NCBI RefSeq assembly: GCF_024713975.1
Contig: NC_091110.1
Span: 14,135,501-14,199,500, forward strand
From: Paralichthys olivaceus
Taxonomy: Eukaryota > Chordata > Actinopteri > Pleuronectiformes > Paralichthyidae
Length of the DNA stretch: 64,000 nt
Direction of reading: 5' to 3'
Shown here: piece by piece, positions 48,381 through 62,344 of the stretch
How the letters are laid out: each line of letters opens with the position of its first letter
How positions within the stretch are numbered: position 1 is the stretch's first letter
Position numbers and translations under genes: made by a program
The notes under the pieces: model-generated
What the model saw: the letters and a program-made list of their open reading frames with translations, nothing else
Told to the model about the DNA's origin: nothing
Database searches by the model: none

Positions 48381-48415
48381 AAGAAGCACGTTGATCAGAA
48401 TAGCTGCATTCATTC
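48381..48415 (-). other. adora2a: Candidate 35-base upstream exon of adora2a
   Basis: On the minus strand the acceptor ATGTCACAG is followed by 35 bases and then the strong donor GTAAGTTTC. The exon contains an ATG opening MNAAILINVLL, ending exactly on a codon boundary. Its match to a splice acceptor at plus 46127 (TTGGGCAG) would be in frame with the receptor. It may equally be a 5' UTR exon carrying a short upstream frame. Confidence 0.4.
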
Positions 48416-49188
48416 CTGTGACATATGAAAATAAGTTTATGCAAGAAAATGAGCAGATATAATTGAAAAAGGCAGATTTAACTGTAAATTAAACTTAGAA
48501 AACTTAATATATGTACATTTACTGAATGTTTTTAATAAATTCAGTACATTCAATTACTTGTGACTGTATTTACTCTTCACTGCGAGAGTGAAAGACAAAT
48601 GTAAAAATAAAGCAATCTGCACACATTATTATTTGAATTAATATCTATTTCACCAGATCATTTCTAAACCTACACAGGCAACGAAACAAAACAAAGGGAA
48701 TCACTGTGCTGCAGGTTTACAGGTCAAAACCCACACTTTAAGCTGTCACATGCTCAGAGTTCTTGTTTGACCTTCTTCCAGTCGGGTGCTTTGAATACAA
48801 CCGCTCGCCCTCTCCATTAATACACGAGGAGTGATATACAGTATGTGCTCAGAGGCCTTGGAGGAAGTGATAAGAAAATAAACATCCTGCAGGAGGGGAT
48901 CTGTAACTAGCCTGTCAATCAATGAGGCAGCTCAGCTCCACCAAAATCACAAAGAGAAGCTCATGTATTAATATTATTATCCTTGTTATTACTGGAGAAA
49001 GCCCTGTGTGTATTAGGTAAAAGAATAAAAATTTGATAGAATTTGAGTATATATAATTAAGAAACAGTTGTTTTAGTAGCTATGTTGCTTTTAATCTGTT
49101 TCCCCCTCACGTTACAAGATGATCCAAAGCTGATCTGACAGAGTTTAAACATCATAAACAAGTTAAAAAACTGTATTTATCTCCTTAC

Positions 49189-49350
49189 CTGATTGTCGTG
49201 TTGAAAATAAAAGTCTTTCCATCCAGATGCTGAGAAACCTCAGGGTGTGGAAACAAAGTGAATCTTAGAAAAAGAAAAAGCTGTAAATCCTCTGACACGA
49301 TGCTGCTACTGAAGATCTGTGAAGTTTGAAGGTGCACACTAGGAAAACAC
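49189..49350 (-). other. adora2a: Candidate first exon of adora2a
   Basis: A donor ACAATCAG|GTAAGGAG is seen at 49189 on the minus strand, after non-repetitive sequence below the CT-rich tract. It would be a non-coding first exon; the upper limit is estimated from where the CT tract begins. Confidence 0.35.
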
Positions 49351-49351
49351 G

Positions 49352-49440
49352 CCTCTCTCTCTCTCTCTCTCTCTTTCCCCCTCTCTCTCTCTCTTTCCCT
49401 CTCTCTCTCTCTCTTTCCCTCTCTCTCGCTCTCTCTGTCT
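49352..49440. repeat. (CT)n microsatellite
   Basis: CT dinucleotide array broken by TTTCCC, so GA-rich on the minus strand. It lies directly upstream of the candidate adora2a first exon and could act as a GAGA-type promoter tract. Confidence 0.9.
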
Positions 49441-49602
49441 GTGGGTGATAGGAGGTGGGCGGGGGTCACTTCTGGTAAACACTTGAAATAACTTAAACGA
49501 TGACAGCTGGTTGAGGGATGACAGATGAAGTGAAAAAAAGGAGAATAAATTAAAAAAAAGAGATCCAGTTAAAATAAGTTAGTTCCTGCAAACTTAACCA
49601 GA

Positions 49603-49860
49603 ACGTGTGTAACCCTAACCCTTAACCTTACCTTTACCTTAACCTTACCCTAACCTTAACCATAACGTGTGTAACCCTAACCCTTAACCTTACCTTTACC
49701 TTAACCTTAACCTTACCTTTACCTTAACCTTACCCTAACCTTAACCATAACTTGTGTAACCCTACCCCTTAACCTTACCTTTACCTTAACCTTACCCTAA
49801 CCTTAACCATAACTTGTGTAACCCTAACCCTTAACCTTACCCTAACCTTAATCTAACATA
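49603..49860. repeat. Telomere-like minisatellite, about four 62-bp units
   Basis: Each unit starts GTGTAACCC and continues with degenerate CCCTAA/CCTTAA hexamers (TAACCCTTAACC, TTACCTTTACC, TTAACCATAAC). Starts fall near 49607, 49669, 49754 and 49816. Spacing is 62, 85 and 62 bases; the longer one carries an internal duplication. Confidence 0.85.
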
Positions 49861-50760
49861 AAGATAACCTCAGCCTAACCGACCACGAGTCGATGCTGCA
49901 TGTTCCTTACTTCACATAATCATCTTATTATTCATTTGTTGGTATTTCCCACTTCCCCCATAATAGAATTTCTTTGTGTGTTTGCTGTGCACACTGTGTG
50001 TGTGTGTGTGTCTGCAGAGTTTTGGAGTGATAACTCTGGTCCATTTCAACGTTTCCCTTCCACCCCCACAGATTGTGATGTGAGTGTTTTTATATTACAG
50101 CTCTATAAAACGAACCCTATAAAACCCACTGATATCATTTCCACGTGTTTTTAGTTTCACTTGAATCATTACAGAGGAAGCTCGCTCTAATGTTGACTCA
50201 TGTCTTTAAGCACTGTAAAGAAGTTCAATGTGTAAGTGTAATGTGTAAGTGCTGACTGAAGTGACTCCTATCAGGACTAGATTTACCCACAATGCCCTCT
50301 GCCAGTAGCACACCGCATCACATCAGTCATCACAACTTCATATTCTCACGATTAAAAAACTCCATTCGTCATTCTATCCAGTGCTGGCATAAGTCAGTTT
50401 ATTGTTTAGTGAAAAGGAAATTTCACTGGCAGATATGTTGGCAATAATAAAATATGTGAAAGAGGTAAATACATACATTTGATTAGTGTCTAAATATGAA
50501 TGTTCTGAGTATTTAATTTATTTAACAAATGGGTCAAACTGAAAAATGTGAAAGTTTACATGTGTTATTTCTATTATCATTCATTTCAAATGTGTTTTTC
50601 TTTGCTCAGCTGCAGCTCTGCACCATTTTGTGAATGATAGATGAGCTCATTGTGAATATTTGGACCATTCACTGTCTTCCCCAGGTTCAGCTTTCGTAAT
50701 TCTCTCTATAAAGAAAATTTAAAAAATGAAAACGTGCCATTCTATGTTGATACAGGAGAT
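49861..50760. other. Spacer between adora2a and bcr
   Basis: AT-rich spacer with a short TG run near 49996-50010. No gene recognised. A minus-strand AATAAA at 50398-50403 could be a distal bcr polyadenylation signal. Confidence 0.5.
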
Positions 50761-53700
50761 TTTATTTAACATTTTTGTGTACAAACATAGGCTGCAAATG
50801 CCTTCCAAACATGTTTGCCCTCAGAATACAGTATTCCTTTTTACAGTTCTACAAGCAGAACATTGAATATTCAACAGGGAACAAGAGTCAAAATAAGTCG
50901 AGGAGGGTAAAAAGAGAACATGTTTGTGGTTGGTCAGCAAGTCTCGTCCTCAGCTTTACGGATAAAAGGAGAAACGAGCATTTTCCCTCAGAGGTCGACG
51001 TATCAGAGTATAGTGGCTACACAGGGTCATTTCAAATTCTACTTATTAAGTGTATGAAAATGTTGTGATCATTTCCAGGTGTCATGTACAATAAATGCAA
51101 AATTTTTTGTAACTTTCATATAGAGCAATATGTTCCATAGTTTCAGGCTATTGCACAGAAAAAACTAAACCTTTCTTTTGCCTATGTTGACTTTTCCATG
51201 TGCAGAACTGAGGTTATGGAGGGAACCGTGTTATGGAGGGTACATGCAGATACACTGACAATCAACAGACCAAAAATAAAGAATCAGATTTTAGATTAAT
51301 ATAGGACTTTTTTCCCTCTTCTACCATATACTGACAGTTTGGTTTCTTCAAAGAGACTAGAGGTGAACCAGATCAATCTTTAACATCATCATCATCATCA
51401 TCTAACGCCAATGGACGCCACAATAAATAAAAGCCAAAAACCCCAATTTAAGTACTCTCTAGTATAATACATATTATACAACGCTGTGGAGAAGTAGGAG
51501 AAGTTTGAATCTACTTTTTTTGAATTGTTTTGGAACTTTCACCTGCTTTTCTCTAAAAACCAGAAAGCTAAACAATCACAGTGGCCAGTCTGTTGTACAA
51601 GACAAACAACTACAGAGAGGATGATGTTGGACGATGCAGGAGTCGGGGGGAGTTAAAAAAGGTGTTCGCAGTGGTTGTGATTCTGAAATAACTTTTAACA
51701 AGATGTTCGATAAGCAGACTGTAACATAAGACTTTTTTTTCCCACATAAAAGACCATTTTTCCAACATTAATTCAGTTTTCCGTGACATTATATCATAAA
51801 TAAATAGATCCAGTAGACCTTCTTATAGCAAACTAGGTTAATAAATACAAATAAAAGGCATTAAAGGAGCTGAGACTTTTTAAGAGCTAACAGAAACATA
51901 CTGTAAGGGCAGGAGATTCTGTCCTTTGCCCCTTTCAGACTGACACAGTTTGTTTTTACAGCATCACAGTCGAACGAGGGTGGCAGAAGTTTACAATATG
52001 AGCTAAGACCGTGCTTAAGTTTAAGGTCCTGTCTTAGCTTTTTGTTTAAGAGATGAGGGGTGTGTGGCCGTCCTCAGCAAAGGCAACGGGAGACCGGGCG
52101 ACGTCTCTCCGGCGTCAGCGCGTGTTCGCTGACATTTCTTTGACCACAGGCGCTAAAACCAAAGGAGGAGTGTCGAGGCACGATAGGGCAGACGAGTGTA
52201 GGCAATCGGGACTTGTTTCTAAAAGTGATGCATGAGCGGAGGAGCTGATGAGTGATGGATTCAATCCTCGAATATAGGCGAGGAAGGATTGTGAGCATGC
52301 TACACAGGCCAGAGTTGGTGGAGGTGCACAGTGCCAGTATAAGAAAAGTGCACGAAACTGTGCTGGGAATGAACGCAGTGACACTTCCAGAATAAAACCT
52401 CAATCGTTTTTCATGGGGGATGATGAGTGATGGTGTTTTCTTTAACATCTATAGAGAAAGGCGACAGAAACGTCTTTTGGGCGTCAAATTTTGAGCGTTG
52501 ATATGTATCCAAAAAGGAAAGACTCCTCTCGCCAGTAAAAGTCTATGGACATTCATGTTAAAAAGTTCTTACCTATGCCTTCGTGTGATATCTTACAAGC
52601 CCTTTACAGATCCATTAACATAATAAGATGGTTTTGAGCTTCATGCCTATGATACTGAATATATGGGAATCAAACCATGACATGTATCCTTAAATGGGCG
52701 GGATAGTGACACGCTGAGATAAACCAGATTCTCGTGAGGTAACAGCGTCCCAAAGCCAAGTGTGTGAGGACACGTTTGTAAACAGAGCAACGAGAAGCCA
52801 AAGAAAAGAGAATAAAAACATGCCTGCATGTTAAATCAAGGATACAGATATGTTGTTTTAGAGTAAAAAAAAAATCTTAAGAGCTTTTCTTTAACTTGGC
52901 CGTCTTCAGGCTCAACAGGAGGGAGGACGGGGACGAACAGTTGTCAGGGCATTTGAGTGCTGAGAGAAATAAAATAGAATAAAAACAAAATGAGATTCCT
53001 TCATTAAACCAACAGGTATGCTCTTCAATGCACATAACTGCTGAGTGCTCAGGTCACTTGAGTTGTAATAAATACAGTAGTTCTAACATTGCATGAGTGC
53101 ACGTCTGCAGCAACAGATTAATAGAGACAATGTCATATATGTATGTGTGTGTTTTATGACATTGCATAATGTCTACACTAGACAGGCGATGGTCTCTGGA
53201 CGCTCTGCTGAGGAACACCCAGCAGTTAAAGAGCTTGTCCCTTTTCCCCAGCAGCATACAGTATGTAACTACAACATATATGTGTGTGTGTGTTGCCTTC
53301 ATGATAAATGAGTAATAGATCGGCTGGACAGAACAGATGAGTAGTTTCTATAAGATCAAGGCTAAATCCTGCTTATTTCCTGCAAGACTTAAAGTCAAGG
53401 CTAAGACCTTCCACTTCCTTAATCAAACCCCTCAAACAAAGTTCACATAAAAACAAACCAATTCATCCCCCAGGCCCGAAAATAAATTACAGTAATAGCA
53501 ACAATGATTAAATTGTTAAAAAAAAAAGAAAATAACTTTTTTTTTTTTAAAGATTATGTACAAACTGTAACTGTAAATACAACTGTTCCTTTTTTCCTAG
53601 AAACAAACAAACAACATATGAATTTGGCAAAGATGTCCTATGTTACAATAAGAAGGACATTTCATCGGCAAAGATATGAACACAGACGACTCCTATGTTA

Positions 53701-54564
53701 GAAAATATATTGCTTCCTGGGTATTTACGCTGAAGACTACCTGGAGACACAAACAACACATGTAGGGAAAAATCTTTGCGGTCAGACAAACTGCTGGCAG
53801 TCAGGTCGCAGTTTATTTCTAGTCATCATGTTCCTCTTCTATCTTACAGTCCTTCTTTGAGCCGCCTTGTTCCGACTCCAACTGGGTTTTGTTTACGCTG
53901 TAAACACTTGAACATTATAAATGTCTGCTTCCCCCGCGGCTTTTGTACCACAAAGAAAAAAGCCAGTGATGCGGCAGCGCTGGACGTTTGCTTTAACTCC
54001 CACAAGTGGCGCAAATGTCTCCCTGGTCGGAAACAAAGCACTGAGATCATGTAAGACACAAGTAGAATTTTCCTCAACGTGGACGTAGAAGGACGTCTGA
54101 GACGAATAAACATGTTTTGCGAGAGTCTTGACTTGGATGATTGTCCCCAAAAAGAAAACACAGATAGAGAACAATGCCCAAACACAAAGATACATGGAGA
54201 TTGTGATATGTTGAGTACGAATCCAGAAAGTTTTTCGCTCTCTTCAATGCTAAGACCGACAAAGGGCAACATGGAGAAACAGTAGATGTCAGACACACCC
54301 ACAAAATCACTGAGGAGCAAGGAATCATACTAAACATGAGCGGTATGAAAACAGAAGACCACACACTGAGCTCCAGAGGCTCAATGACGCCCTCCTGTGT
54401 AGAAGGGCGGGCATTGCCACAGACAATCCTTAACCAGCTGCAAGAGCCTAATGGAATCTGGTCAGTCAATTAAAAAAACATACAACTACAGGCTCAGTTT
54501 GAGCCAAAGTCTGTCTCGTCTTTTTCTCTCCTTCGTGGTCAAAGTGTCACAGCCAGTGTTTGCT
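50761..54564 (-). other. bcr: Probable bcr 3' UTR
   Basis: Sequence after the bcr stop. Minus-strand AATAAA hexamers lie at 53812-53817 (about 750 bases from the stop) and 50761-50766 (about 3.8 kb). It shows no exon pattern on either strand. The open frames seen here, including a 158-codon frame at 53844-54320, have no family features. Confidence 0.4.
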
Positions 54565-57500
54565 CTATACTTCAGTGGAGAAGAGGATGCTCTGTCGTTT
54601 ACTGTCCGGGGTGGGGATGGTCTCCAGCTGGAGGAAATACAGCAGCACCTGGACCTGCAAGGGGGCGACAACAAAAATAAAAATGTTTGCAAATTTGCAG
54701 ACAAAACTTCAAGATATTCAAAGAAACAGTGGATCTGTGAGCGTCACCTGTGCCATGACTTCCAGAGACCAGCTGTCCCCCATGCTGATGGGCTGCGTGG
54801 GGTTCGCTGGGATCTTGCTGTCCTTCTCGGAAGGCCTCAGCAAGGTCGGCCCGAACACCGTCGCCAGGTTGTGGAGCGACATCTTGTTGATGCATTCCTT
54901 CTCTGCCACCCTGAGGGGAAGAGGAAGACAGAGGAGTTAATCAGTGATGCACGTAGAGGGCAAGGACACAGGCAGGTGGTGTTAATGTGCAGTCATGGAG
55001 CTGTGTGTTCAGTGTGCATGTATGAGGATGTCAGAGATACTAAAACTCTTGCAGAAGTGGATTTCTGAGAAAGAAAAGGACAGTTGTTCTGGATTTATCT
55101 GCTCCAAGTGAAACAACAGATCGATTTGTCTGAAGACAGAAAATTAAACAATGTTTTTATTCATTAATCATTGAATTGATCTATTAATCAAACATTAACA
55201 TTTGCTACTCAAAGCTTCTAAAATATGAAGATCTGCTGCTATTCTTTGCTTTATTTCAAAAAAATTAATCTATTTCTTTATTGAACTATTAGTTGGACAA
55301 AACTTAAAAAACAGAATCTGGTGACACTGTGATTGTGGTTTTTCATAATTTAAAAAATACAAGTATATTAGTTCCTTCTTGTTTCAATCCCCTGCTTGTT
55401 CCACTGCATATTTAAAATGGAGATCTTCTTTATAATCGAGCTGTAACCTATTACCATCCGGCACACACTCCTGTAATGCTTTCATACAGATGCACTTTGT
55501 ACGAATTGTTTGTGCTCACATAATGTTTGAGCGTCTTGTTGTAGAAAGTCCCCATGGCAACCAGAGGACATTTTGCAGTTGCAGCATCCCACAGTAGTGA
55601 TTGCGTTTGCTTGAATATAATTAGAGCAGCATCAGAGAGAATGCTGCACATATTATTTACCCATTTATCACTGGGAGAAACAAAAAATAGAACTAAAATC
55701 TTTCAGGAATCTCAACGTGTGTGTCAGCTCATGTATTTTTATGTTATCCTGTTGATCTGCAAACCTCGAAGTTTCTATTCAAGGATTTTATTTGCTGTAG
55801 CGACTTTTGGTGCAGAGCTTCTCTCCTCAAACTTCTGATACATTTTTATTTGTACATATTATAGAAGCATGTTGTGTGTTCAGGCGTATACCTCTTCAGG
55901 TGATCCAAAAGAAATAGAAATGTGACCAGGTTGGGTTCCGGCAGCGACAGCAGTAGGTTCAACATGCAGCTCTCTTTGGCAACACTATCAGACAGGGCTG
56001 AAAGAAAGAAGAGAAATAAGTTTTTATATAACCTGTAAATGAAAAGAAGAGATATAGAAGATGTAGCTGCTGCTCCAGGGTCAGTAACTGCTCGAATAAT
56101 TAATTTAATAACTGATAATAAGCGGTGAGATGTGTTGATTATGTCAATAACTTGTTGACTTACTGATGCCACCTGCGAAGTTGGGATAGAGATCATCAGT
56201 GAAAAGAGGTTCCGGCAGCTCTCTGAAGTAGAGCTTCAAGGTCCCAGCGATGGCGTTGACGTCCATCTCGCTCATCATCACTGACACGTCTTTATTATCT
56301 GCAGGAGACGACAAAAATGTGAGGACGAGAACGACAAAGAAAGATTTCAAGGTAGGGAAACACCTCGGCACAAGCAGGCAGTCACCATGCTGCCAAAAAC
56401 TGTCAAACTTCACAAAAGATGCTTTAGGTTCATTAGTAAAAACACCAGCACTCAATGCAAATGTAGGTTCATAAAGGAGTTGGTCTTTGTTAATCATTTC
56501 ACACCAGAGGAAACGCTTCCTCTTCACAAACTCACAGAGCTGTGATACTGATCACCTGATCAACACAGAGAGAAAGATTAGAGAGAGAGGTCCTGGCAGC
56601 GATGATCAATATATCCTCTCGGCTTTCTCCCTAGAAACGCAGTTCCAGTAAAGACAGTCACAGTGTTTGCAAATACAAAGTGGATATCGTACATATACAA
56701 AAACTTCTCACAAAGGTTCAAATATAATGTTTAGTTTTTTTCTTTCCAGTAAAATGGGAAAATTAATATCTGGATGTTTACAAACGGCAGCGCTGCAAAT
56801 GTAACAAACCAGATTTGAATTCAAAAGCTTTATTATAATAAACCTGTGCAGACTGTGTTTTGATGAAGGCTCTACTCACTGGTATCGAAGGCCGTCTTCA
56901 GGGCCTGAATATCAGTGGCCACCCCCGAAACTCTGTAGATGCCCACCTCCTCCATTCCCCTCCTTTCAATCTCCTCTAGACACTGCCGGACGATGTAGGG
57001 CACCTTGGAGCGCTCTCGTCTATGAGAGAAAGAAACACAAATATCAACAACAACATGCAAACACTTGATTGTAAAGAAAACACTTAGAAGTAGTACTGTG
57101 AGTATAAGGAGGATGATGTACAAGTGATGACAAATGAAGGAGGAAGCAAAAGAATGAAATGCAGGAGTTACAGCTGTGTCTCAGTGACTGAAGGCCCAGG
57201 AAATACCTCCGGCTCTATACTTGTGTTTCAGTTTATTGTTTCATCTACAATGCTAATTGATCTTTGTAAATCTAGCTGGATGTGTCACTTTTAGCCTGTT
57301 AGCATGCTGATGCTAGCATTTGGTTGCTGCATGCATGGCTGTGGACTCTTGTCTTGTTAACTGATGGTCTGTGACGTGTTGTGGAGAAGACAATGTAGAT
57401 AACTTGGAGGAAATATACAAAAAAGAAAACCACACATGCAAAAGGAGGCCCAGAATCGAGCCCTGAGGAACGTCCCTGGCTTCTGTCTAAAATGTCAACT

Positions 57501-60500
57501 CACTTGGTCACTGTGGAGATCTTGATTCCAAACACACCCATCGGTTTCCGCGAGGGCATCCTCTTCAGGCTGAACTCTCGGCTGGTGAACTTTATGGAGA
57601 GTTTCACCTCGATCTGACACAGGAAAAAAGGGCTTTGAGCTAAAACAGGTTTACAGAGTGAGAAGCCATGAGCACAAGCCTGGAAATCCATCTGCTACAG
57701 ATTCCAAGGATCTGGAGGAAATCCTCTCATGTTAAAACCAGGTGTAGACTTAACAGACAAATCAACTGCTAAACCACATCCTGGAAAAAGTTTACTATGT
57801 CTCTCTGCTATGTGCCACAAATATGCAGCAACAGTGACGCCTAATATGAGTATTTTGAGATAGCAGATGAATCTGAGATCTGACTGCTGCTGAACAGTGA
57901 GGAGGGGGAGGACAGGACATCAGGAAAATAGAAGAAAAACCTCAGATTAACGTGACGGACTCACCCCGTTCATGGGAATCACTGTTCTCTGCCAGTCTTT
58001 GCCTTGGAGAGTCTGAGGGTCCAGCTTAGTGGAGGGAACACAAAGGGAGAATATATGTTATTTCATCTGAACATTGGTATAAACACATTTCATTACAACC
58101 ACACAATGACGCAGACATGCTGAGAAAAAGGTCACGACTGCTGCATTCAAGTCATCATTTTAAAGTTGCTTTGATTGTTTTTATTCACAGATCATGAAAC
58201 AATCATGTTTATGAGTGTGGGAAATGTTGATCCTTCAACATTATAAGGGGAATGTATGCGTTCTACTGAGTGCCAATCTAGTGCTATTTCGGTGCAGATG
58301 CAGACGTAATTTTACTTGACCTCTTAAGGACACGTCTCGCTATTTTCCCATCGACCCCTCCACCTACGCGAATTCTTACTGTTTATCTTCTTTGTTAAGT
58401 GAACTTATCTTCTTCTGCCCTCGCCCTATTTCTGTACAGCTTGGTTGTGTCAACATAGCAGAGCATTAAGTTACGACTGAATCAACAGGACAAGTCTTTC
58501 CTCTATTTTAGTGGAATGTTGTAAATGGTGAATGAGCCACTTCCTGTCCCTTTACTGTGTTTTCAGAAACACAATGTAATAAATATCGTTTATTGAAAGA
58601 GACTTAATTCACACTCAAATCGACAGAGCACGCAAACACACACATAGACGCACACAGACACAGAATACTGTATGTTGTATGTTTACCGAGGCTAAGCCCC
58701 ATCTGGTTGTGTGCAGAGCTGGATTGTGTTTATCATAATTGAATCTTTGGCTCTTTGGTTTGAGCTGTTTTATCTACAAAAGAATTACATTCCGCTAAAA
58801 AACAACAAAGCCAAACGATCTCCTCTTGCTTCCTGATAAAAAATGTTTTAAAAGCTCAAGTTTTTGGCCGACGGATATTGTTATGTCTTCTCCGGGCTGG
58901 AGCGGTTCTGGAAAGGTTCAGAGAGCTGTCTACAACGTGAAAAAAACTGAACCCTGAAGGCAGAAATTAAGACAAACGCATGAGCAGGGACAGTTTATGT
59001 GTGAAAAGATGAGAGGAGACAAAAGCTTGTTGAGATGGAGGGAAGAATAAGAAACAAAGGACCAGGAGGACGAATGAGAAAAAAATTATAAAAACAATAA
59101 TCTGCTAAAATAATTTCAGATTCAACTGTTGCATATACAGAAGGCAGCATTTCATTCAAAGCAAATATCAGATTACCCTCATGCAAAGTTCATGGGGCTG
59201 ATCTGTGAAACGTGGGATTTAACAGCCACTGCAGCCTCTGCTAAAGAGAAGGAGTGGCTGCTTCTCGCCCCAGATTTGTGACAATGCAACTTTCTCACTG
59301 CTCTGGGTGCTTGGTTTAGAATGACATCATCCGTTTATAGCGGGGGATAAACAAAGGAACCACTAGGTGGAGCATGTGACCGTAACTCAGGGTTTGACAG
59401 ACGACAAGCAAAGAGGAGCCGTGTGAAGATGAGGTCGACAATTAGAACAGAATTCATTCTATTATGAGACATCATGTAGATAATGTATTAGTGGATCTTT
59501 TAACCCGTATAAAAAGTTGCAGTCATGAGCTTTTTCGAAAAGTGTGTGCAGAGATTACAGCAGAGTCCAAATCACCCACACACACACGGAAACACACACA
59601 CGGAAACACACACATGGAAACACACACCCGTGCCCTGCAGTGAGAAGCATGTTTTCAGTGGCACGGGATCAAAGTAGACACTCGTGTTTCCTGCTGAATC
59701 TTTTTGTCTCTCTGTGCTGTATCTGTCTGTAGTGCTGAGTGACACAGGCGTTATCCTGCAGGCTGGCGTCATGTTAGGAACCTAATCACAAGCTATCAAC
59801 CTGCAACTATCCACCCTGTCAGTCTCATGGACCCGACTCCTCCGTACACTATCTGAGTTGTTTTTTAAGGGGTGGCTGTTGCTCAGGAGCGTCGTCCAGA
59901 AACCAGAAGGTCAGTGGTTCCATCCCCAGCACCTCCAGTCTGCATTCCTAAGTGTCCTTGGGTAAGATAGTGAACCCCGACATCTCGGCTGACAGTGAAT
60001 GGTGTAGGAGAGAATGCTTGTAGTGTAAAATGCGATAAGACTGGAAAATACAGTGCATTTACAGTTTTTTCAGGGTCTATTACTCGATATTTTTAATTCT
60101 TATTGACAGATAACCTGACTGGATGATTTCATTTCCACCTGTGCAGCACAGCATTTAATCAATCACCTTGATGAATGTTTTAAACACCAAACCCTGGCAG
60201 CACGATGACAGATCGCTGACATGAAAAGTTAAGATTTGTGTCACTCTATCAAAAACGCAGTAAATCTTAACTGAACAGAGTCGCACAGGATCACTTTTCA
60301 ATGTTCAAATTAAACCCACAGACTTTTCTCCGTTTAACCAGCCCCTCGCCGTCCATTACGCATTTGGGTAATGAACCTAATCGGCCAATTGCCACATCGT
60401 TAACCGAGCAAAATAATATGGATTTCATGCTTTGTGGAAGAGGGGGTGACATAACTGCCGATCTGTGATAAATCATGATGCGTCTGCTGAATGGAGGGGG

Positions 60501-62270
60501 GGGGGGGGGGGTGACGTAATGTCATACCGGGATCTGTCCTTTCCCCATGATGCGGTCTGTGCTCTCTCCATCCTCTTTGTTCTGCTTGGTCTTGTTGTAG
60601 CACTTCTCGTAGCAGAGCAGCCTCAGGGTCTGAGAGCCCTCCAGCTCAATCTCAAACTCCTGAGGGGAAGAAGAAGAGGAGGAAAACAACAACAACCAGC
60701 TGTGAGGAAGTTATTCTGCAATAAAATGACAAGCGCAGAAACAGGAATAACAAGAACGACAAAGATAATGACAGACTGAGATTATACCCCTGAGGAAAAA
60801 ACAGCAGCGTCTCCCCTTTATTTTAATGCCTGCATGCCACCACAAAGCACAGTTGACCAACATTCCCTGTAATTATGTAAGGGAGCGCTCTGCATATGGT
60901 TTGCACATTGTTCTCGGACCCACACTGTGTTGGTTCAGTTAGCATGTGGACAGATGTGAGTCATCACCAGCAGCTCCTCATTAACTGATATTATTTCCAC
61001 TTCGCTGAACAAAATCCTCGCAGAGTCTTCGGGGTCACGATGGAAAACGAGCTGCGCTGCCAATGAACCCGTCCGCTGATTGTGTCTCAAAGCTCCTCTT
61101 CCTCTGCCATGCCAACCTTCCACATCCAGCTGTGTCATCAGTATACGTACGTGTATGTGTGTGTGTTTGCAGGGGCTGCAGATGCTCCATGTGCGTTCTG
61201 TTAGACATCTTTGGATGGGCAGCTAATTGATTTACAGTACAAGATGTCAGATATATGAGAGGCAGCTTCATCTGCACCGGGACTCTGCCAGAAGCTTTTT
61301 ATTACCTCAGCTGAGGACGTCATGTTTTCACCGCTGTCTGTCTGTCTGTTAGCAATATTACACAAAAATAACTGAGCGGATTTTCACGAAACTTGGTAGA
61401 AAGATGCAGGGTCTACTACTTTTTTTAAAGGGGACTGATATCTATGAGTGTGTGAACTTTGGAGCAGCTTGGTTGAGTTTAAGGAGACTTTGTGGATGTT
61501 CGTGCTCTACTGAGTCGCAGTCTCTTACCTCGTTCCATTTGGGTTCAGTGGTGTATCGATACACTCTCGTCTTGGCTTTATTTGAAAAGAAGCCAAAGGA
61601 ATCCACCTCCATTGTGCAGTAGAGATCTAAAAGGGAAGAAAGTATTCAAAATGTATCAGACGTACTGTACAACTGAACAGACTGAAGAGTTTGGTGTGGG
61701 CCAACATTTGATGTCTGAAACCCGACCGAGCCCGGAGATGAAACTAACCAGAGTCCAACCCGAAACCAAAAGGAATCCTCCTTTTTATGTCTTAACCCGA
61801 CTAAAGCCCAGTGTAGTGGAAAAATCATGCAGCTGGTCCAACCAATGTGATAAAACCCAAACCCAACAGGCATCCAGCTTTTTGTGTTTGAATCCCACCA
61901 GAGTCAGGCATCCACAATCTAATGTTCATGCAGCAGCAGCAGCTTAAGAAATTCTAAGAATGGAAACTCCTACAAATTTTCCAGTTGTTCACGTCGTGAG
62001 TCTTTAAAGTTGAACCTAAAATGAAATTAAATTTTATGGGACAGGGAAAAAAAAGCTGCTCATCATTATTTTCCACTTTGAAACTGATAGGAACAGGGAC
62101 AGGAACTCATTTAGCCTGGGATGATTATTTTCTGTTGTTCACATCAAGGCTAAAGGTGAGTGACTCACTTAAGCTCTGTTTGAGGCCGGAGGCAGAGTGG
62201 ACGATTACATTCAGGAACCCGCAGAGGCCGGAGGATTCATCCTCTGGAAAAACAGTCAGCGAGAGAGAGG

Positions 62271-62344
<74 letters not shown>

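Noticed and set aside
49603..49860. True chromosome end
   Set aside because: The hexamers are degenerate, in a fixed 62-base unit, and genes continue on both sides, so it is interstitial.
53844..54320. 158-codon minus-strand open frame after bcr
   Set aside because: Lies in the bcr 3' UTR, shows no family motif and overlaps other frames of similar length.
54451..55068. 205-codon plus-strand open frame
   Set aside because: It is antisense to the last two bcr exons, whose splice sites and protein are unambiguous; its length is a by-product of the conserved coding sequence.
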